Shown here one piece after another: positions 34,113 through 43,191 of a stretch of 52,638 nt of DNA; position 1 is the first letter of the stretch, and the number at the start of each line of letters is the position of its first letter. Both the position numbers and the translations under genes were made by a program. The DNA is from Caryophanales bacterium (GTDB taxonomy: Bacteria > Bacillota > Bacilli > Exiguobacteriales > Exiguobacteriaceae), in assembly GCA_902362975.1 (NCBI GenBank), contig CABIYO010000017.1, forward strand, positions 1-52,638. The letters run 5' to 3'. The notes under the pieces were generated by a model. The model was not told where the DNA came from, searched no databases, and worked only from the letters and a program-made list of their open reading frames with translations.

Positions 34113-35159
34113 ATGACAATCTATTTAGTCAATATGGCGCTGTTGGTCGGTTGGGCACTGCTCTTGATGCGTCATGACATTCCGAGTCGACGCGGTTGGT
34201 TCGTCTCATTTGCCACGATTCAATGGATTGTCTTGTCCGGTCTTCGAGATATCTCGGTCGGAGACGATACAGCCCAATATAAGGCGCTCTTCCTTCAATC
34301 TCAAGCCCTACCGCTTCATGCGTTCACCGATCGTTTCTTTCAAATTCTATTCACGGAAAGTGAGGACCCGGGGTATTACTTGTTCCAGCGTCTTTTGCAA
34401 TACGTGATCACGGACTATCAAGTGTATCTCGTAATCGTGGCGATGATTTTCATGATTCCGCTCGGCTATTTCATTTATAAATATTCAAGCGAGGCACTCA
34501 TCAGCTTTCTTCTCTTCTCGGTCTTGTTTTACGAATTTTTCGCCGTCACGGGGCTACGTCAAACAATCGCGACGGCACTCGTCGTGCTCGTCGGTTATCA
34601 CTTCGTCCGTGCTCGTAAACTCGGGTGGTTCCTCCTCATCGTATTTGTAGCCATGACCATTCATAAGTCGGCGCTCATCTTCCTCCCGTTCTATTTTTTG
34701 GCCAATAAGCAACTGACCAAGGCGTATGTGATGACGATGTTTGGGGTCATCGTCGGATTGTTCGTCTTCCGGAATCCATTCTTCGACCTGCTCGTCCAAG
34801 TGTCCGGTTACGACACGTACAGCGCCATGGACGGTGCCGGGGCGGTCAACTTCAGTCTGATGTTGCTCTCCGTCCTCTTCGTGGCATTATGGCGAAAAGA
34901 TCAAATTCTAGCGAACAATCCATCCGCCATCCATTTCTTCAACGCGTTGTTACTCGCCGCCTGTCTCTTGCCGTTGACGTTCTTGAACCCATCCATGATG
35001 CGGCTCGTCCAATACTTCTCGCTCTTCCTGTTGTTGATGATTCCGGAGATTGTCGGCACGTTCGAGCGGCGGGAACGACTCGTTGTCTATTACTCGGCAG
35101 TCATGTTGCTCGGTCTCTTGTTCGTTCGCGAAGCGCCGGTGTATTCGTTCTTTTGGTAA
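34113..35159 (+). CDS. wzy: EpsG-family polysaccharide polymerase (Wzy type), locus 2
   Basis: A 348-residue polytopic protein with about nine or ten helices. VLSGLRDISVGDDTAQYKALF at about 40-60 matches the EpsG-family signature (GLR-x-x-x-VG-D-T-x-Y), and FAVTGLRQTIATALVVLVGY and HKSALIFLPFYF fit the same family. It is expected to polymerise lipid-linked repeats outside the membrane. ATG 34113 is preferred because GGAGG ends seven bases before it, whereas ATG 34107 is too close. It lies between a glycosyltransferase and the flippase. Confidence 0.87.
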   Translation: MTIYLVNMALLVGWALLLMRHDIPSRRGWFVSFATIQWIVLSGLRDISVGDDTAQYKALFLQSQALPLHAFTDRFFQILFTESEDPGYYLFQRLLQYVITDYQVYLVIVAMIFMIPLGYFIYKYSSEALISFLLFSVLFYEFFAVTGLRQTIATALVVLVGYHFVRARKLGWFLLIVFVAMTIHKSALIFLPFYFLANKQLTKAYVMTMFGVIVGLFVFRNPFFDLLVQVSGYDTYSAMDGAGAVNFSLMLLSVLFVALWRKDQILANNPSAIHFFNALLLAACLLPLTFLNPSMMRLVQYFSLFLLLMIPEIVGTFERRERLVVYYSAVMLLGLLFVREAPVYSFFW

Positions 35160-35177
35160 CACGAGGAGGTGAAGCAT

Positions 35178-36740
35178 ATGTCGACACGCATGACGCTAGA
35201 CGAGGCAGCCAGTAACCGCAAAATCAAGATTGGGGCGGTCATGTCCTACACGCAAATCTTTTTCGGGATCTTATCCGGTCTCATCTACACGCCGTGGATG
35301 ATTCATGAGATCGGGCAGGCGAGTTACGGGTTGTATATGCTGACCATCTCGCTCATCAGTATGTTCGCGATGGACTTCGGGCTCGATGCGGCCGTCTCAC
35401 GATTCATGAGCAAATATATGGCGGAGGGGGACCACGAGCGGGCAGGACGATTTTTAGGCATCGCCTATAAACTGTTCATCGCCATCTCGCTCGTTCTCTT
35501 CCTCCTCCTCACCGTCGTCTATTTCTTCTTGGACTCGATTTACTCGAGTCTGACGGCGACCGAGCTCGAACAGTTGAAAGTGCTCTATATCATCGCGGGA
35601 CTGTTCATCGTCGTCTCGTTCCCGACGAAGCCATTCTCTGGCATTCTCGTATCCCATGAACAATTCCTCTTCTCGAGTGCCCTGCATCTCGCTGAGAAGG
35701 TCGGGACGGTCGCTTTGATGGTCACCGCGCTTCTTCTCGGCTATGGGTTGTACGCCCTCGTCATCGTCAATGCGCTGGTCGGCACGATCGTCTTACTCGT
35801 TGAATACGTCTTTATTCGTCGTAAGACTCTCGTCCGCGCCAACTTTCAGAATCGAGAGAAAGGGATTTATCGGGACATCTTTAGCTTCACGTCCTGGAGC
35901 ACGATCACGCTCGTCGCCCAACGCTTCGTGTTGAACATCACCCCGAGTTTACTGGGGATTCTAGCAGGCAGTGCCTCGATTGCCCTCTTTTCCGTCGGGA
36001 TGGTCATCGAAGGGTATGTCTGGACCATTGCGGCATCACTCAGTTACTTATTCCTTCCGAAGGTCAGTCGGATGTTGTCCCGAAACGATCGTGAGGCCAT
36101 CGGTTATCTCTTCGTCCGCATCGGCCGGATTCAACTGTATATCGTCGGACTCATCCTCGCCTCGTTCTTCATCCTCGGTCGTGAGTTCATGCACCTATGG
36201 GTCGGTCCAGACTTCACCGACTCCTACGTGATCGCGCTTCTCTTGATCGCACCGAGTATGATCACGTTGACGCAAGACATCGGCAACACGACACTCATTG
36301 CCGAGAACAAAGTGAAGTATCGGGCGTTCGCCGCCCTCATCGTGGCCGCCATCAGTATGACGCTCTCGCCACTGTTGATTCCACACGTTGGTCCGATTGG
36401 TGCGGCCATCGCTATTTGCATCGGCAACATCGTCGGGCTCGTCTTCTATATGAATGTGATTTACCATCGGGTCCTCGGTCTCGACATCCTCGACTTTTTC
36501 CGCAAGTGCCATCTGAAGCTCTTGCCCGGTATTCTCCTGTACACGCTCATCGGCTGGGGGATCCAGTTCTTCTTCCCATCCTCGAACTGGTTCGGCTTCG
36601 GGGTGAAGGGAATCGTGCTCATCAGTATTTACGCCATCATCATGTGGGGACTCGCATTTGATGAGACGGAGAAAGCCATGTTTCGCCAAGTGTTCGCTCA
36701 ATTGAAACTACGCATCCTATCCATTCACCACACATCCTAG
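35178..36740 (+). CDS. wzx: Wzx-type flippase (MOP superfamily), locus 2
   Basis: A 520-residue protein with about 14 helices. ASNRKIKIGAVMSYTQIFFG, EIGQASYGLYMLTISLISMF and FGLDAAVSRFMSKYMAEGD are typical of polysaccharide-exporter family members. ATG 35178 is seven bases past GAGGAGG; GTG 35169 is not usable at that distance. It is GC-richer and more alike to well-known families than the AT-rich Wzx of locus 1. Moves the locus 2 repeat unit to the outer face. Confidence 0.92.
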   Translation: MSTRMTLDEAASNRKIKIGAVMSYTQIFFGILSGLIYTPWMIHEIGQASYGLYMLTISLISMFAMDFGLDAAVSRFMSKYMAEGDHERAGRFLGIAYKLFIAISLVLFLLLTVVYFFLDSIYSSLTATELEQLKVLYIIAGLFIVVSFPTKPFSGILVSHEQFLFSSALHLAEKVGTVALMVTALLLGYGLYALVIVNALVGTIVLLVEYVFIRRKTLVRANFQNREKGIYRDIFSFTSWSTITLVAQRFVLNITPSLLGILAGSASIALFSVGMVIEGYVWTIAASLSYLFLPKVSRMLSRNDREAIGYLFVRIGRIQLYIVGLILASFFILGREFMHLWVGPDFTDSYVIALLLIAPSMITLTQDIGNTTLIAENKVKYRAFAALIVAAISMTLSPLLIPHVGPIGAAIAICIGNIVGLVFYMNVIYHRVLGLDILDFFRKCHLKLLPGILLYTLIGWGIQFFFPSSNWFGFGVKGIVLISIYAIIMWGLAFDETEKAMFRQVFAQLKLRILSIHHTS

Positions 36741-36751
36741 GAGGGAACAAG

Positions 36752-37903
36752 ATGAAACGACTCAAGGTTATGACGATTGTTGGGACCAGACCCGAAATCA
36801 TTCGATTGTCCGCCGTGATGGCACGTCTCGAAGCCTCCGAGGCAATCGAGCATGTGCTCGTTCATACGGGACAAAACTATGACTACGAATTGAATCAGAT
36901 TTTCTTTGAAGACTTCGGACTGCGGACACCGGATTATGTGTTAGACGCCTCGGCGGATGGTCCGATGGCGACGATCGGGAATATCCTCATCGCCATCGAT
37001 CCCGTGCTCGCATCCGAGCGTCCGGACGCGGTCTTGCTACTCGGGGACACGAACAGCTGTCTCGCAGCCATCGTCGCGAAACGTCATCACATTCCCATCT
37101 TCCACATGGAGGCGGGGAATCGCTGTTTTGATGAACGGGTCCCGGAGGAGACGAATCGTCGCATCGTCGACCATATCGCCGACATCAACCTGACCTATAG
37201 CGACATCGCACGCGAGTATCTGCTTCGTGAAGGGTTGCCGGCGGACCGCATCATCAAGACGGGGAGCCCGATGTACGAAGTGCTCCACCGGCAACGGGAG
37301 AAGATCGAGCGGTCAGACGTGCTCGAGCGACTCGACCTGGAGCGAGATGCCTATTTCGTCGTATCGGCCCATCGTGATGAAAACATCAGTGATGACGAGA
37401 ACTTCTTTGATCTCGTCGACACGCTCAATGCGGTCGCGACCACGTATCAGCTCCCTCTCATCGTTAGCACCCATCCCCGGACGGCAAAACATATTCGTGA
37501 GAGCGGGGTGCGTCTCCATTCGAACATTCGCACCCTCAAACCGCTCGGCTTCAGTGACTACGTCCACCTGCAACTCCATGCGAAGGCCGTGTTGTCGGAC
37601 AGCGGCACGATCAGTGAAGAGAGCTCGATTCTTGGAATCAAAGGATTGAATATCCGGCAAGCGCACGAGCGTCCGGAGGCGATGGAGGAAGGGGCGGCGA
37701 TGATGGTCGGATTGAAGCGAGAGCGAGTGCTGCAGGCGCTGCGAATCTTAGAAGAGACGGAAGGACCGATGCGACTCGTGAGCGATTACGCCATGCCGAA
37801 CGTCTCCGATAAAGTGCTCCGCATCTTGTTGTCCTACACAGACTATGTGATGCGAGAGGTGTGGAAACAGCACACGGTGTCGACCGAGAAGAAAGAGGTG
37901 TGA
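36752..37903 (+). CDS. capG: CapG/WbjD/FnlC-type UDP-HexNAc 2-epimerase (UDP-L-FucNAc synthesis)
   Basis: A 383-residue WecB-superfamily epimerase. VGTRPEIIRLSAVMARLE and HTGQNYDYELNQIFFEDFGL are the N-terminal signature. HMEAGNRCFDERVPEETNRR, IVDHIADINLTYSD is the form found in CapG/WbjD enzymes rather than in ManNAc epimerases. SDSGTISEESSILG is the C-terminal substrate site. It carries out the last step, C2 epimerisation, giving UDP-L-FucNAc, and its partners CapE (38652) and CapF (42065) are in the same operon but not adjacent. AGGAGG precedes the ATG. Confidence 0.9.
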   Translation: MKRLKVMTIVGTRPEIIRLSAVMARLEASEAIEHVLVHTGQNYDYELNQIFFEDFGLRTPDYVLDASADGPMATIGNILIAIDPVLASERPDAVLLLGDTNSCLAAIVAKRHHIPIFHMEAGNRCFDERVPEETNRRIVDHIADINLTYSDIAREYLLREGLPADRIIKTGSPMYEVLHRQREKIERSDVLERLDLERDAYFVVSAHRDENISDDENFFDLVDTLNAVATTYQLPLIVSTHPRTAKHIRESGVRLHSNIRTLKPLGFSDYVHLQLHAKAVLSDSGTISEESSILGIKGLNIRQAHERPEAMEEGAAMMVGLKRERVLQALRILEETEGPMRLVSDYAMPNVSDKVLRILLSYTDYVMREVWKQHTVSTEKKEV

Positions 37904-37906
37904 GCC

Positions 37907-38545
37907 ATGGACTATATGACGTTCAAACGAATCTTTGACGGGACGCTCAGCGGAGTGGCGCTCCTTCTTCTCGCACCGTTCCTGCTCCTTATCGCCTTCT
38001 TGATCAAAATCGATTCGAGGGGTCCCGTCTTCTTTAAACAGGAGCGCATTGGGTTACGGGAGACACGTTTTTGGATGTATAAGTTCCGGACGATGCATCA
38101 GGACACCCCGAACGATGTCCCGACACATCTGTTCAACGACTCCACGAAACATATCACGCACGTCGGGGCGTTTCTTCGCAAGACGAGTCTCGATGAATTG
38201 CCACAGCTCGTCAACATTTTAAAAGGCGAGATGGCCATCGTCGGACCGAGACCCGCACTGTGGAATCAAGATGACTTGGTCGAGGCCCGTCGACAAGTGG
38301 GTGCGACAGAAGCGCTACCGGGGCTGACCGGATGGGCACAGGTGAAGGGGCGCGACGAGCTTCCGATTGAGGTGAAGGCGAAACTCGACGGGGAATACGT
38401 GCGCCAGATGAGCTTTTGGTTCGATTTGCGTTGTATCGCCTTGACCGTTCGGAACGTCTTGTTCCGGGAAGGAATCGTGGAAGGGTCGCCACCACCGATC
38501 CCGTCGTCTGAAGAAAAGAAGATGATGCATGTTGCGAAAAAATGA
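37907..38545 (+). CDS. Priming phosphoglycosyl transferase, locus 2 (first)
   Basis: A 212-residue member of the bacterial sugar transferase family: one membrane segment ([20 protein letters not shown], about 11-30), [50 protein letters not shown] with the catalytic Asp-Glu, [13 protein letters not shown] and [17 protein letters not shown]. The last features resemble PglC/WbaP-like small transferases that act on HexNAc-type donors. Its C-terminal codons (HVAKK, stop) contain the 20-bp repeat that also occurs at 30404. A second enzyme of this family lies at 47264. A gap of 106 bases with a weak inverted repeat follows. Confidence 0.92.
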   Translation: MDYMTFKRIFDGTLSGVALLLLAPFLLLIAFLIKIDSRGPVFFKQERIGLRETRFWMYKFRTMHQDTPNDVPTHLFNDSTKHITHVGAFLRKTSLDELPQLVNILKGEMAIVGPRPALWNQDDLVEARRQVGATEALPGLTGWAQVKGRDELPIEVKAKLDGEYVRQMSFWFDLRCIALTVRNVLFREGIVEGSPPPIPSSEEKKMMHVAKK

Positions 38546-38548
38546 TAA
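38529..38548 (+). repeat. 20-bp repeat, copy 2 (end of priming transferase gene)
   Basis: Identical to 30404-30423. Here it covers the last five codons and stop of the transferase and runs into the 38546-38651 gap, in which I see only a weak inverted repeat (about 38550-38582) and no clear promoter. Confidence 0.6.
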
Positions 38549-38651
38549 TGGTTTCCATTAAGTTACCAATTTAAGTGGAACCAACCGGGTAAATGATGAC
38601 ATACCGCTCTTCCTACATCTGAGACTAGACAGCTACGAAAGGAGCCTTCTT

Positions 38652-39695
38652 ATGTTTTCCAACAAAACATTGCTCATCACGGGTGGGACGGGATCGTTCG
38701 GCAATGCCGTGATGGAGCGATTCCTCGATACGAACATCAAAGAAATTCGCATCTTTTCACGGGATGAGAAGAAACAAGAAGACATTCGCAATCGCTATCA
38801 TCATGACAAGTTAAAGTTCTACATTGGTGATGTACGGGACCCGAACAGCGTCAAAAATGCCATGTACGGCGTCGATTACGTCTTCCATGCGGCGGCACTG
38901 AAACAAGTTCCCTCGTGTGAGTTTTTCCCGGTCGAAGCGGTGAAGACGAATATTCTCGGTACGGAAAACGTCTTGAATGCCGCCGTCGAAGCGGGTGTGG
39001 AGAAGGTCATTTGTCTCTCGACGGATAAGGCGGCCTACCCGATCAACGCGATGGGGATATCCAAAGCGATGATGGAAAAAGTCTTCGTCGCCAAGGCCCG
39101 TGCGGTCGGACCAGACCGGACGCTCATCTGCGGGACCCGTTACGGGAACGTGATGGCCTCGCGTGGTTCGGTCATCCCATTATTCGTGGAACAGATCAAA
39201 AAAGGGGAGCCGCTCACCGTGACCGATCCGCTCATGACGCGTTTCTTGATGAGCCTGGCCGATGCGGTCGAACTCGTCGTCTTCGCATTCCATCATGCGC
39301 ATGCCGGTGACATCATGGTCCAAAAATCACCGGCCTCGACGATCGGTGTGCTCGCGGAAGCCGTGAAACAACTGTTCGGGGTCGATCTTCCCATCAAAGT
39401 CATCGGGACCCGCCACGGCGAGAAAGCGTTCGAGACGTTGATGACCCGGGAAGAGAAAGTCGTCTCCGAAGACATGGGTGGCTTCTTCCGCGTCCCGGCC
39501 GACAATCGAGACTTGAACTACGAGAAGTACTTCAGTGAAGGTAGCCAGGAGCTGACGGCTCAAGGTGAGTACAACTCGAACAATACGAGACAGCTCGATG
39601 TGGAGGAAGTGAAGGAACTCTTGTTGACGTTACCTTACATCCAGGAAGAACTCGCGAAATGGACGATTCCTGCTTCCGCAAAACGAATCGGGTGA
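38652..39695 (+). CDS. capE: CapE/WbjB/FnlA-type UDP-GlcNAc 4,6-dehydratase/5-epimerase
   Basis: First enzyme of UDP-L-FucNAc synthesis: converts UDP-GlcNAc to a 4-keto-6-deoxy sugar with inversion at C5. The 347-residue SDR protein has TGGTGSFGNAVMERFL, FSRDEKKQEDIR, YVFHAAALKQVPSCEFFPVE, STDKAAYPINAMGISKAMME with catalytic Met-x-x-x-Lys in place of the usual Tyr-x-x-x-Lys, and GTRYGNVMASRGSVIPLF. Length and motifs fit this inverting subgroup. GAAAGGAG lies eight bases before the ATG. After a 106-base gap it is the first gene of the second half of locus 2. Confidence 0.94.
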   Translation: MFSNKTLLITGGTGSFGNAVMERFLDTNIKEIRIFSRDEKKQEDIRNRYHHDKLKFYIGDVRDPNSVKNAMYGVDYVFHAAALKQVPSCEFFPVEAVKTNILGTENVLNAAVEAGVEKVICLSTDKAAYPINAMGISKAMMEKVFVAKARAVGPDRTLICGTRYGNVMASRGSVIPLFVEQIKKGEPLTVTDPLMTRFLMSLADAVELVVFAFHHAHAGDIMVQKSPASTIGVLAEAVKQLFGVDLPIKVIGTRHGEKAFETLMTREEKVVSEDMGGFFRVPADNRDLNYEKYFSEGSQELTAQGEYNSNNTRQLDVEEVKELLLTLPYIQEELAKWTIPASAKRIG

Positions 39696-39700
39696 GCGTG

Positions 39701-40936
39701 ATGACCAGACAACGACTCGTCTTCTTATCCAACATCGCTTCCCCGTATCAAGTAAAATTCGCTGACGTGCTTCAAGAGCATATGGACACCGAGTTTTGGT
39801 TTTATAAACAAATCACCGATCAGCGACCTGACTGGTGGGTCATCCCACTCGGTAAACGCTGTCGCGTCTTGAGAGGCTCGTATTTCTCGAAAAAAACGAA
39901 CTATCTGTCGCTCGACGTCTTTCTCCAACTCATCCGATTTCGACCACATATCTTGCTACTAGGTGGTTTTACCCCGTTTCATGCGCTACTCTTACAGATC
40001 GTCAAACTGTTCGGGGTGCGTGTCGTCGTCATGAGCGAACCGATTCGTAACGTACGGGGCGAGACGAGCGGCGAATCAACGTTATTGACAAGAGAGAACG
40101 GCTTGCACAAGACGACACGGATTCATCGACTGTTTAAACGGGCTGATTTGATTTTCGGAATGGGAAACATCGCACGCGATCAATTTATCAATGAACTAGG
40201 CTTCCCTTCCGAACGAGTCGTCTCGGCACCCTATCCGATTGATATCGAGACGCACATGTCGCACCCGTTACGTCAGAAAGGACCAAACGACCCGATTCAT
40301 CTGTTGTTTGCCAATCGCTTAATTGAACGTTATCAACCGCTCGTCGCCTTAGAAGCGTATCGAATCTTGAAAGAAGAATATCCGAACCTTTCCATGTCAC
40401 TCAATCGAGACGGGCACCTCGCGGATGCATGTCGTCGATATATCGAGGATGAGCAGTTGACGGACGTCACGTTCCTTGACGAAATCGAGTCGTGGGACGG
40501 ATTGAATCTCGTTTACCGTAGTTCAGATATTCTCGTGTTGCCGGCGACTTATTCGAACGGGAACATCAGCATCATTGAAGCCTGCGCGTCTGGGATGGGT
40601 ATCGTCGTCAGTCACGACGTCAACAACGTCGCGCGTCATCTTCACGAAGGAATCAACTGTTACAAGTGTGAACCGAACGTGGCGTCACTCGTGACCGAAC
40701 TGAAACACTATCTCGACCATCCCGAACGATTGACGGCTCACGGACAGCGATCAAAAGAGCTCGTGACACCAAGACTGAACGCCAACACGGCTGCCGTCTA
40801 CGTCGATTTGCTCCAACCACTCTATCGCAAAGGAGAGTCTCACCATGCTGAAGCTGCTGTTGCTCGGGGGAGCGATGCATCAAGTTCCCATCATCCAAAA
40901 AGCGAAACAACAAGGGATATTCACCGTACTTTGTGA
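39701..40936 (+). CDS. GT4-like glycosyltransferase, locus 2
   Basis: A 411-residue GT-B fold enzyme: LSNIASPYQVKFADVLQEHM at the start, LLLGGFTPFHALLLQIVKLF, GMGNIARDQFINELGFPSER and the donor-site stretch LPATYSNGNISIIEACASGM. ATG 39701 is preceded by GGTGAGCGTG. The C-terminus overlaps the next gene by 92 bases, and the last 30 residues (from SHHAEAAVARG) read through that gene's start, so the original stop codon may have been lost. Sugar specificity unknown. Confidence 0.85.
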   Translation: MTRQRLVFLSNIASPYQVKFADVLQEHMDTEFWFYKQITDQRPDWWVIPLGKRCRVLRGSYFSKKTNYLSLDVFLQLIRFRPHILLLGGFTPFHALLLQIVKLFGVRVVVMSEPIRNVRGETSGESTLLTRENGLHKTTRIHRLFKRADLIFGMGNIARDQFINELGFPSERVVSAPYPIDIETHMSHPLRQKGPNDPIHLLFANRLIERYQPLVALEAYRILKEEYPNLSMSLNRDGHLADACRRYIEDEQLTDVTFLDEIESWDGLNLVYRSSDILVLPATYSNGNISIIEACASGMGIVVSHDVNNVARHLHEGINCYKCEPNVASLVTELKHYLDHPERLTAHGQRSKELVTPRLNANTAAVYVDLLQPLYRKGESHHAEAAVARGSDASSSHHPKSETTRDIHRTL

Positions 40937-42101
40937 CTATCTACCGGATAATCCAGGTCGACTCGTGGCCGACCGCTATTACTGTACGAGCACCCTTGAT
41001 CGGGATGCAGTCCTCACCATCGCGAGAGAGGAAGACATCGATGGGATTGTCGCCTATGCATCCGACCCGGCGGCGCGAACGGCCGCCTATGTCGGAGAAA
41101 CACTCGGTTTAGTGACGAACTCGCTAGAAACGGTTGAAACGTTGACGAATAAAGCGAAGTTTCGAACATTCCTACAGCGACATGGCTTTGCCGTCCCGGA
41201 AGCCTTTGCGTTCACCAAACTGGAAACGGCGATTGACACGTTACGGGAGCGAGCGGGCGAGTATATCATCAAACCGGCCGACGCCTCTGGGAGTAAAGGG
41301 ATCAGCAAGTGGAGTCGGGGGAACGGGATTGAGCAGCTTCGCCGCCATCTTCGAGTGGCATTTACGATGTCATTCAATCAGGAGGTGGTCGTGGAGGAGT
41401 TCATTACCCGAGACGGCTATCAATTAGCGGGTGATGGGTTTGTCGTCGACGGGGAGTTGGTGTTTCGTTGTTTCGGAAACGGACATTTCAATGTGAACGG
41501 AATCAATCCGTTCGCCCCGATCAGTGCGAGTTTTCCGAGTGTGCATCCACCTCACGTGCTCGAGCGAGTCCATGAGACGTTGCAACGCATGTTGACTGAA
41601 GTCGGCTTCAAACAAGGGGCGTTCAATTTTGACATCTTCGTCAAAGGAGAAGACGTTTATCTGATGGATATCGGTCCACGGAACGGAGGGAATTACATCC
41701 CGCAGATCATCGAACAAGCGACAGGCGTCGACTTGGTCCAGGCGACGATTGATGTCGCACTCGGGATGCCGGTGACGCTCGAGATGAAACCAGTGACCGT
41801 ACCGTCCGCCTATTTCATCATCGGCAGTCAAGAAACGGGGCGATTCATGGGTGTCCATTTCGATGAGGACGCATATACGATTCGACAAGCGAACATCTAT
41901 TACAACGTCGGAGATGTGGTCCCGCGCTTCGAAGGGGCAAATCAAGCACTCGGTAGTTTGATTCTGGAATTTGAAGACGTCGAGACGATGCTTCGACTCG
42001 TCGAACATCCCGAACGATGGCTGACCTTACACATCGAGTCGACCGAAGAAACGGAGGGAGAATCATGGACATCGTCGTCACCGGTGCGAACGGTTTTTTA
42101 G
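40845..42101 (+). CDS. ATP-grasp ligase, locus 2
   Basis: A 418-residue cytosolic ATP-grasp enzyme: LLLGGAMHQVPIIQKAKQQG and CDYLPDNPGRLVAD at the start (PurK/carbamoyl-phosphate-synthase-like pre-ATP-grasp domain), then NKAKFRTFLQRHGFAVPEAF, YIIKPADASGSKGISKW, VVVEEFITRDGYQLAGDGFV, and the metal-binding GAFNFDIFVKGEDVYLMDIG followed by RNGGNYIPQIIEQATGVDLV. Enzymes of this family join a carboxylate to an amine with ATP. In this operon, beside an amino-sugar pathway, it could attach an amino acid or other acid to a sugar amine. The substrate is not known. Its end overlaps capF by 37 bases and its start overlaps the preceding gene by 92. Confidence 0.9.
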   Translation: MLKLLLLGGAMHQVPIIQKAKQQGIFTVLCDYLPDNPGRLVADRYYCTSTLDRDAVLTIAREEDIDGIVAYASDPAARTAAYVGETLGLVTNSLETVETLTNKAKFRTFLQRHGFAVPEAFAFTKLETAIDTLRERAGEYIIKPADASGSKGISKWSRGNGIEQLRRHLRVAFTMSFNQEVVVEEFITRDGYQLAGDGFVVDGELVFRCFGNGHFNVNGINPFAPISASFPSVHPPHVLERVHETLQRMLTEVGFKQGAFNFDIFVKGEDVYLMDIGPRNGGNYIPQIIEQATGVDLVQATIDVALGMPVTLEMKPVTVPSAYFIIGSQETGRFMGVHFDEDAYTIRQANIYYNVGDVVPRFEGANQALGSLILEFEDVETMLRLVEHPERWLTLHIESTEETEGESWTSSSPVRTVF

Positions 42102-43177
42102 GCAGACATCTCGTCCACGCCTTGGAGCGGGTTGGGCATCTCGTCCTCCCGATCACCCGTTCGACCTCATCCATGGAACGAAGCAGCTATCTGCGTCGAG
42201 CGGACGCCGTCTATCATGTGGCCGGAGTGAACCGTCCCGAACGAGTCGAAGAATTCACGACGGGAAATGTCGACTTGACCGAGTCGATTGCAACCGAATT
42301 GCTGTCCTATAATCCGGTCCCCGTCTTTTTCGCCTCATCGATTCAAGCGACTCAAGACAATCCTTACGGAAACAGTAAACGAGAAGCGGAGGACATTTTG
42401 CGACTGTACGGTCAACGGAGCGGGGCACCGGTTCACATATATCGGCTCCCGAACTTGTTCGGCAAATGGGGGCGACCTTTCTATAACAGTGCGGTCACGA
42501 CGTTTTGTTATCAGATTGCACGAGGAGAGGACATCACGGTCACACATCCCAATCATGTGTTGACGCTCGCTCATGTCGATGACGTCGTCGCATCGTTTGT
42601 CGGGGCGTTGCATAAAACAGAAAGCACCAATCCAGATGTCTCGACACATCAGATCACATTATTCGACCTTGCCCGAATGATTGAATCGTTCGAAGCGGTC
42701 CGAATGGCTAGAGGGGTACCGGATGTATCGGATCCTTTTACGAAAAAGCTGTACAGCACTTACTTAAGTTACTTGCCGAAAGAACGGATGGTCACGCCTC
42801 TCCTGATGCATCAGGACGTGCGGGGATCGTTTACAGAACTGTTCAAGACGCCTGACCGTGGTCAAGTCTCCGTCAACGTGGCCAAACCCGGAATCACAAA
42901 AGGGGAGCACTGGCATGAGTCGAAACATGAACAATTCATCGTCGTCAGCGGTGAAGGCGTGATTCGGCTAAGGTTGATGGACCAAGATCAAATCATCTCA
43001 TTCCATGTCAGTGAAGAACAGCTTGAAGTCATCGAGATTCCGCCAGGTTACGTCCATCATATCGAAAACACGGGCGTGAAAGATTTAGTGACGGTGATGT
43101 GGGTGAACGAGCCGTTCGACGCGAGTCAACCGGACACCTACCCAGCCACTGTCGCACAAGACGCGGAAGTCTCATAA
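42065..43177 (+). CDS. capF: CapF/WbjC/FnlB-type bifunctional reductase/epimerase with cupin domain
   Basis: Second enzyme of UDP-L-FucNAc synthesis (C3 epimerisation and 4-keto reduction). The 370-residue protein has an N-terminal SDR domain (VVTGANGFLGRHLVHALE, YHVAGVNRPERVEEF, FFASSIQA, NPYGNSKREAED, YRLPNLFGKWGRPFYNS) and a C-terminal cupin domain from about 240 (VRGSFTELFKT, KPGITKGEHWHESKHEQFIV, IPPGYVHHIENTG) with the metal-binding His residues. This two-domain layout is specific to CapF. ATG 42065 has GGAGGGAG upstream. It lies 37 bases inside the ATP-grasp gene. Confidence 0.95.
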   Translation: MDIVVTGANGFLGRHLVHALERVGHLVLPITRSTSSMERSSYLRRADAVYHVAGVNRPERVEEFTTGNVDLTESIATELLSYNPVPVFFASSIQATQDNPYGNSKREAEDILRLYGQRSGAPVHIYRLPNLFGKWGRPFYNSAVTTFCYQIARGEDITVTHPNHVLTLAHVDDVVASFVGALHKTESTNPDVSTHQITLFDLARMIESFEAVRMARGVPDVSDPFTKKLYSTYLSYLPKERMVTPLLMHQDVRGSFTELFKTPDRGQVSVNVAKPGITKGEHWHESKHEQFIVVSGEGVIRLRLMDQDQIISFHVSEEQLEVIEIPPGYVHHIENTGVKDLVTVMWVNEPFDASQPDTYPATVAQDAEVS

Positions 43178-43191
43178 AGGAGGGATTCATC

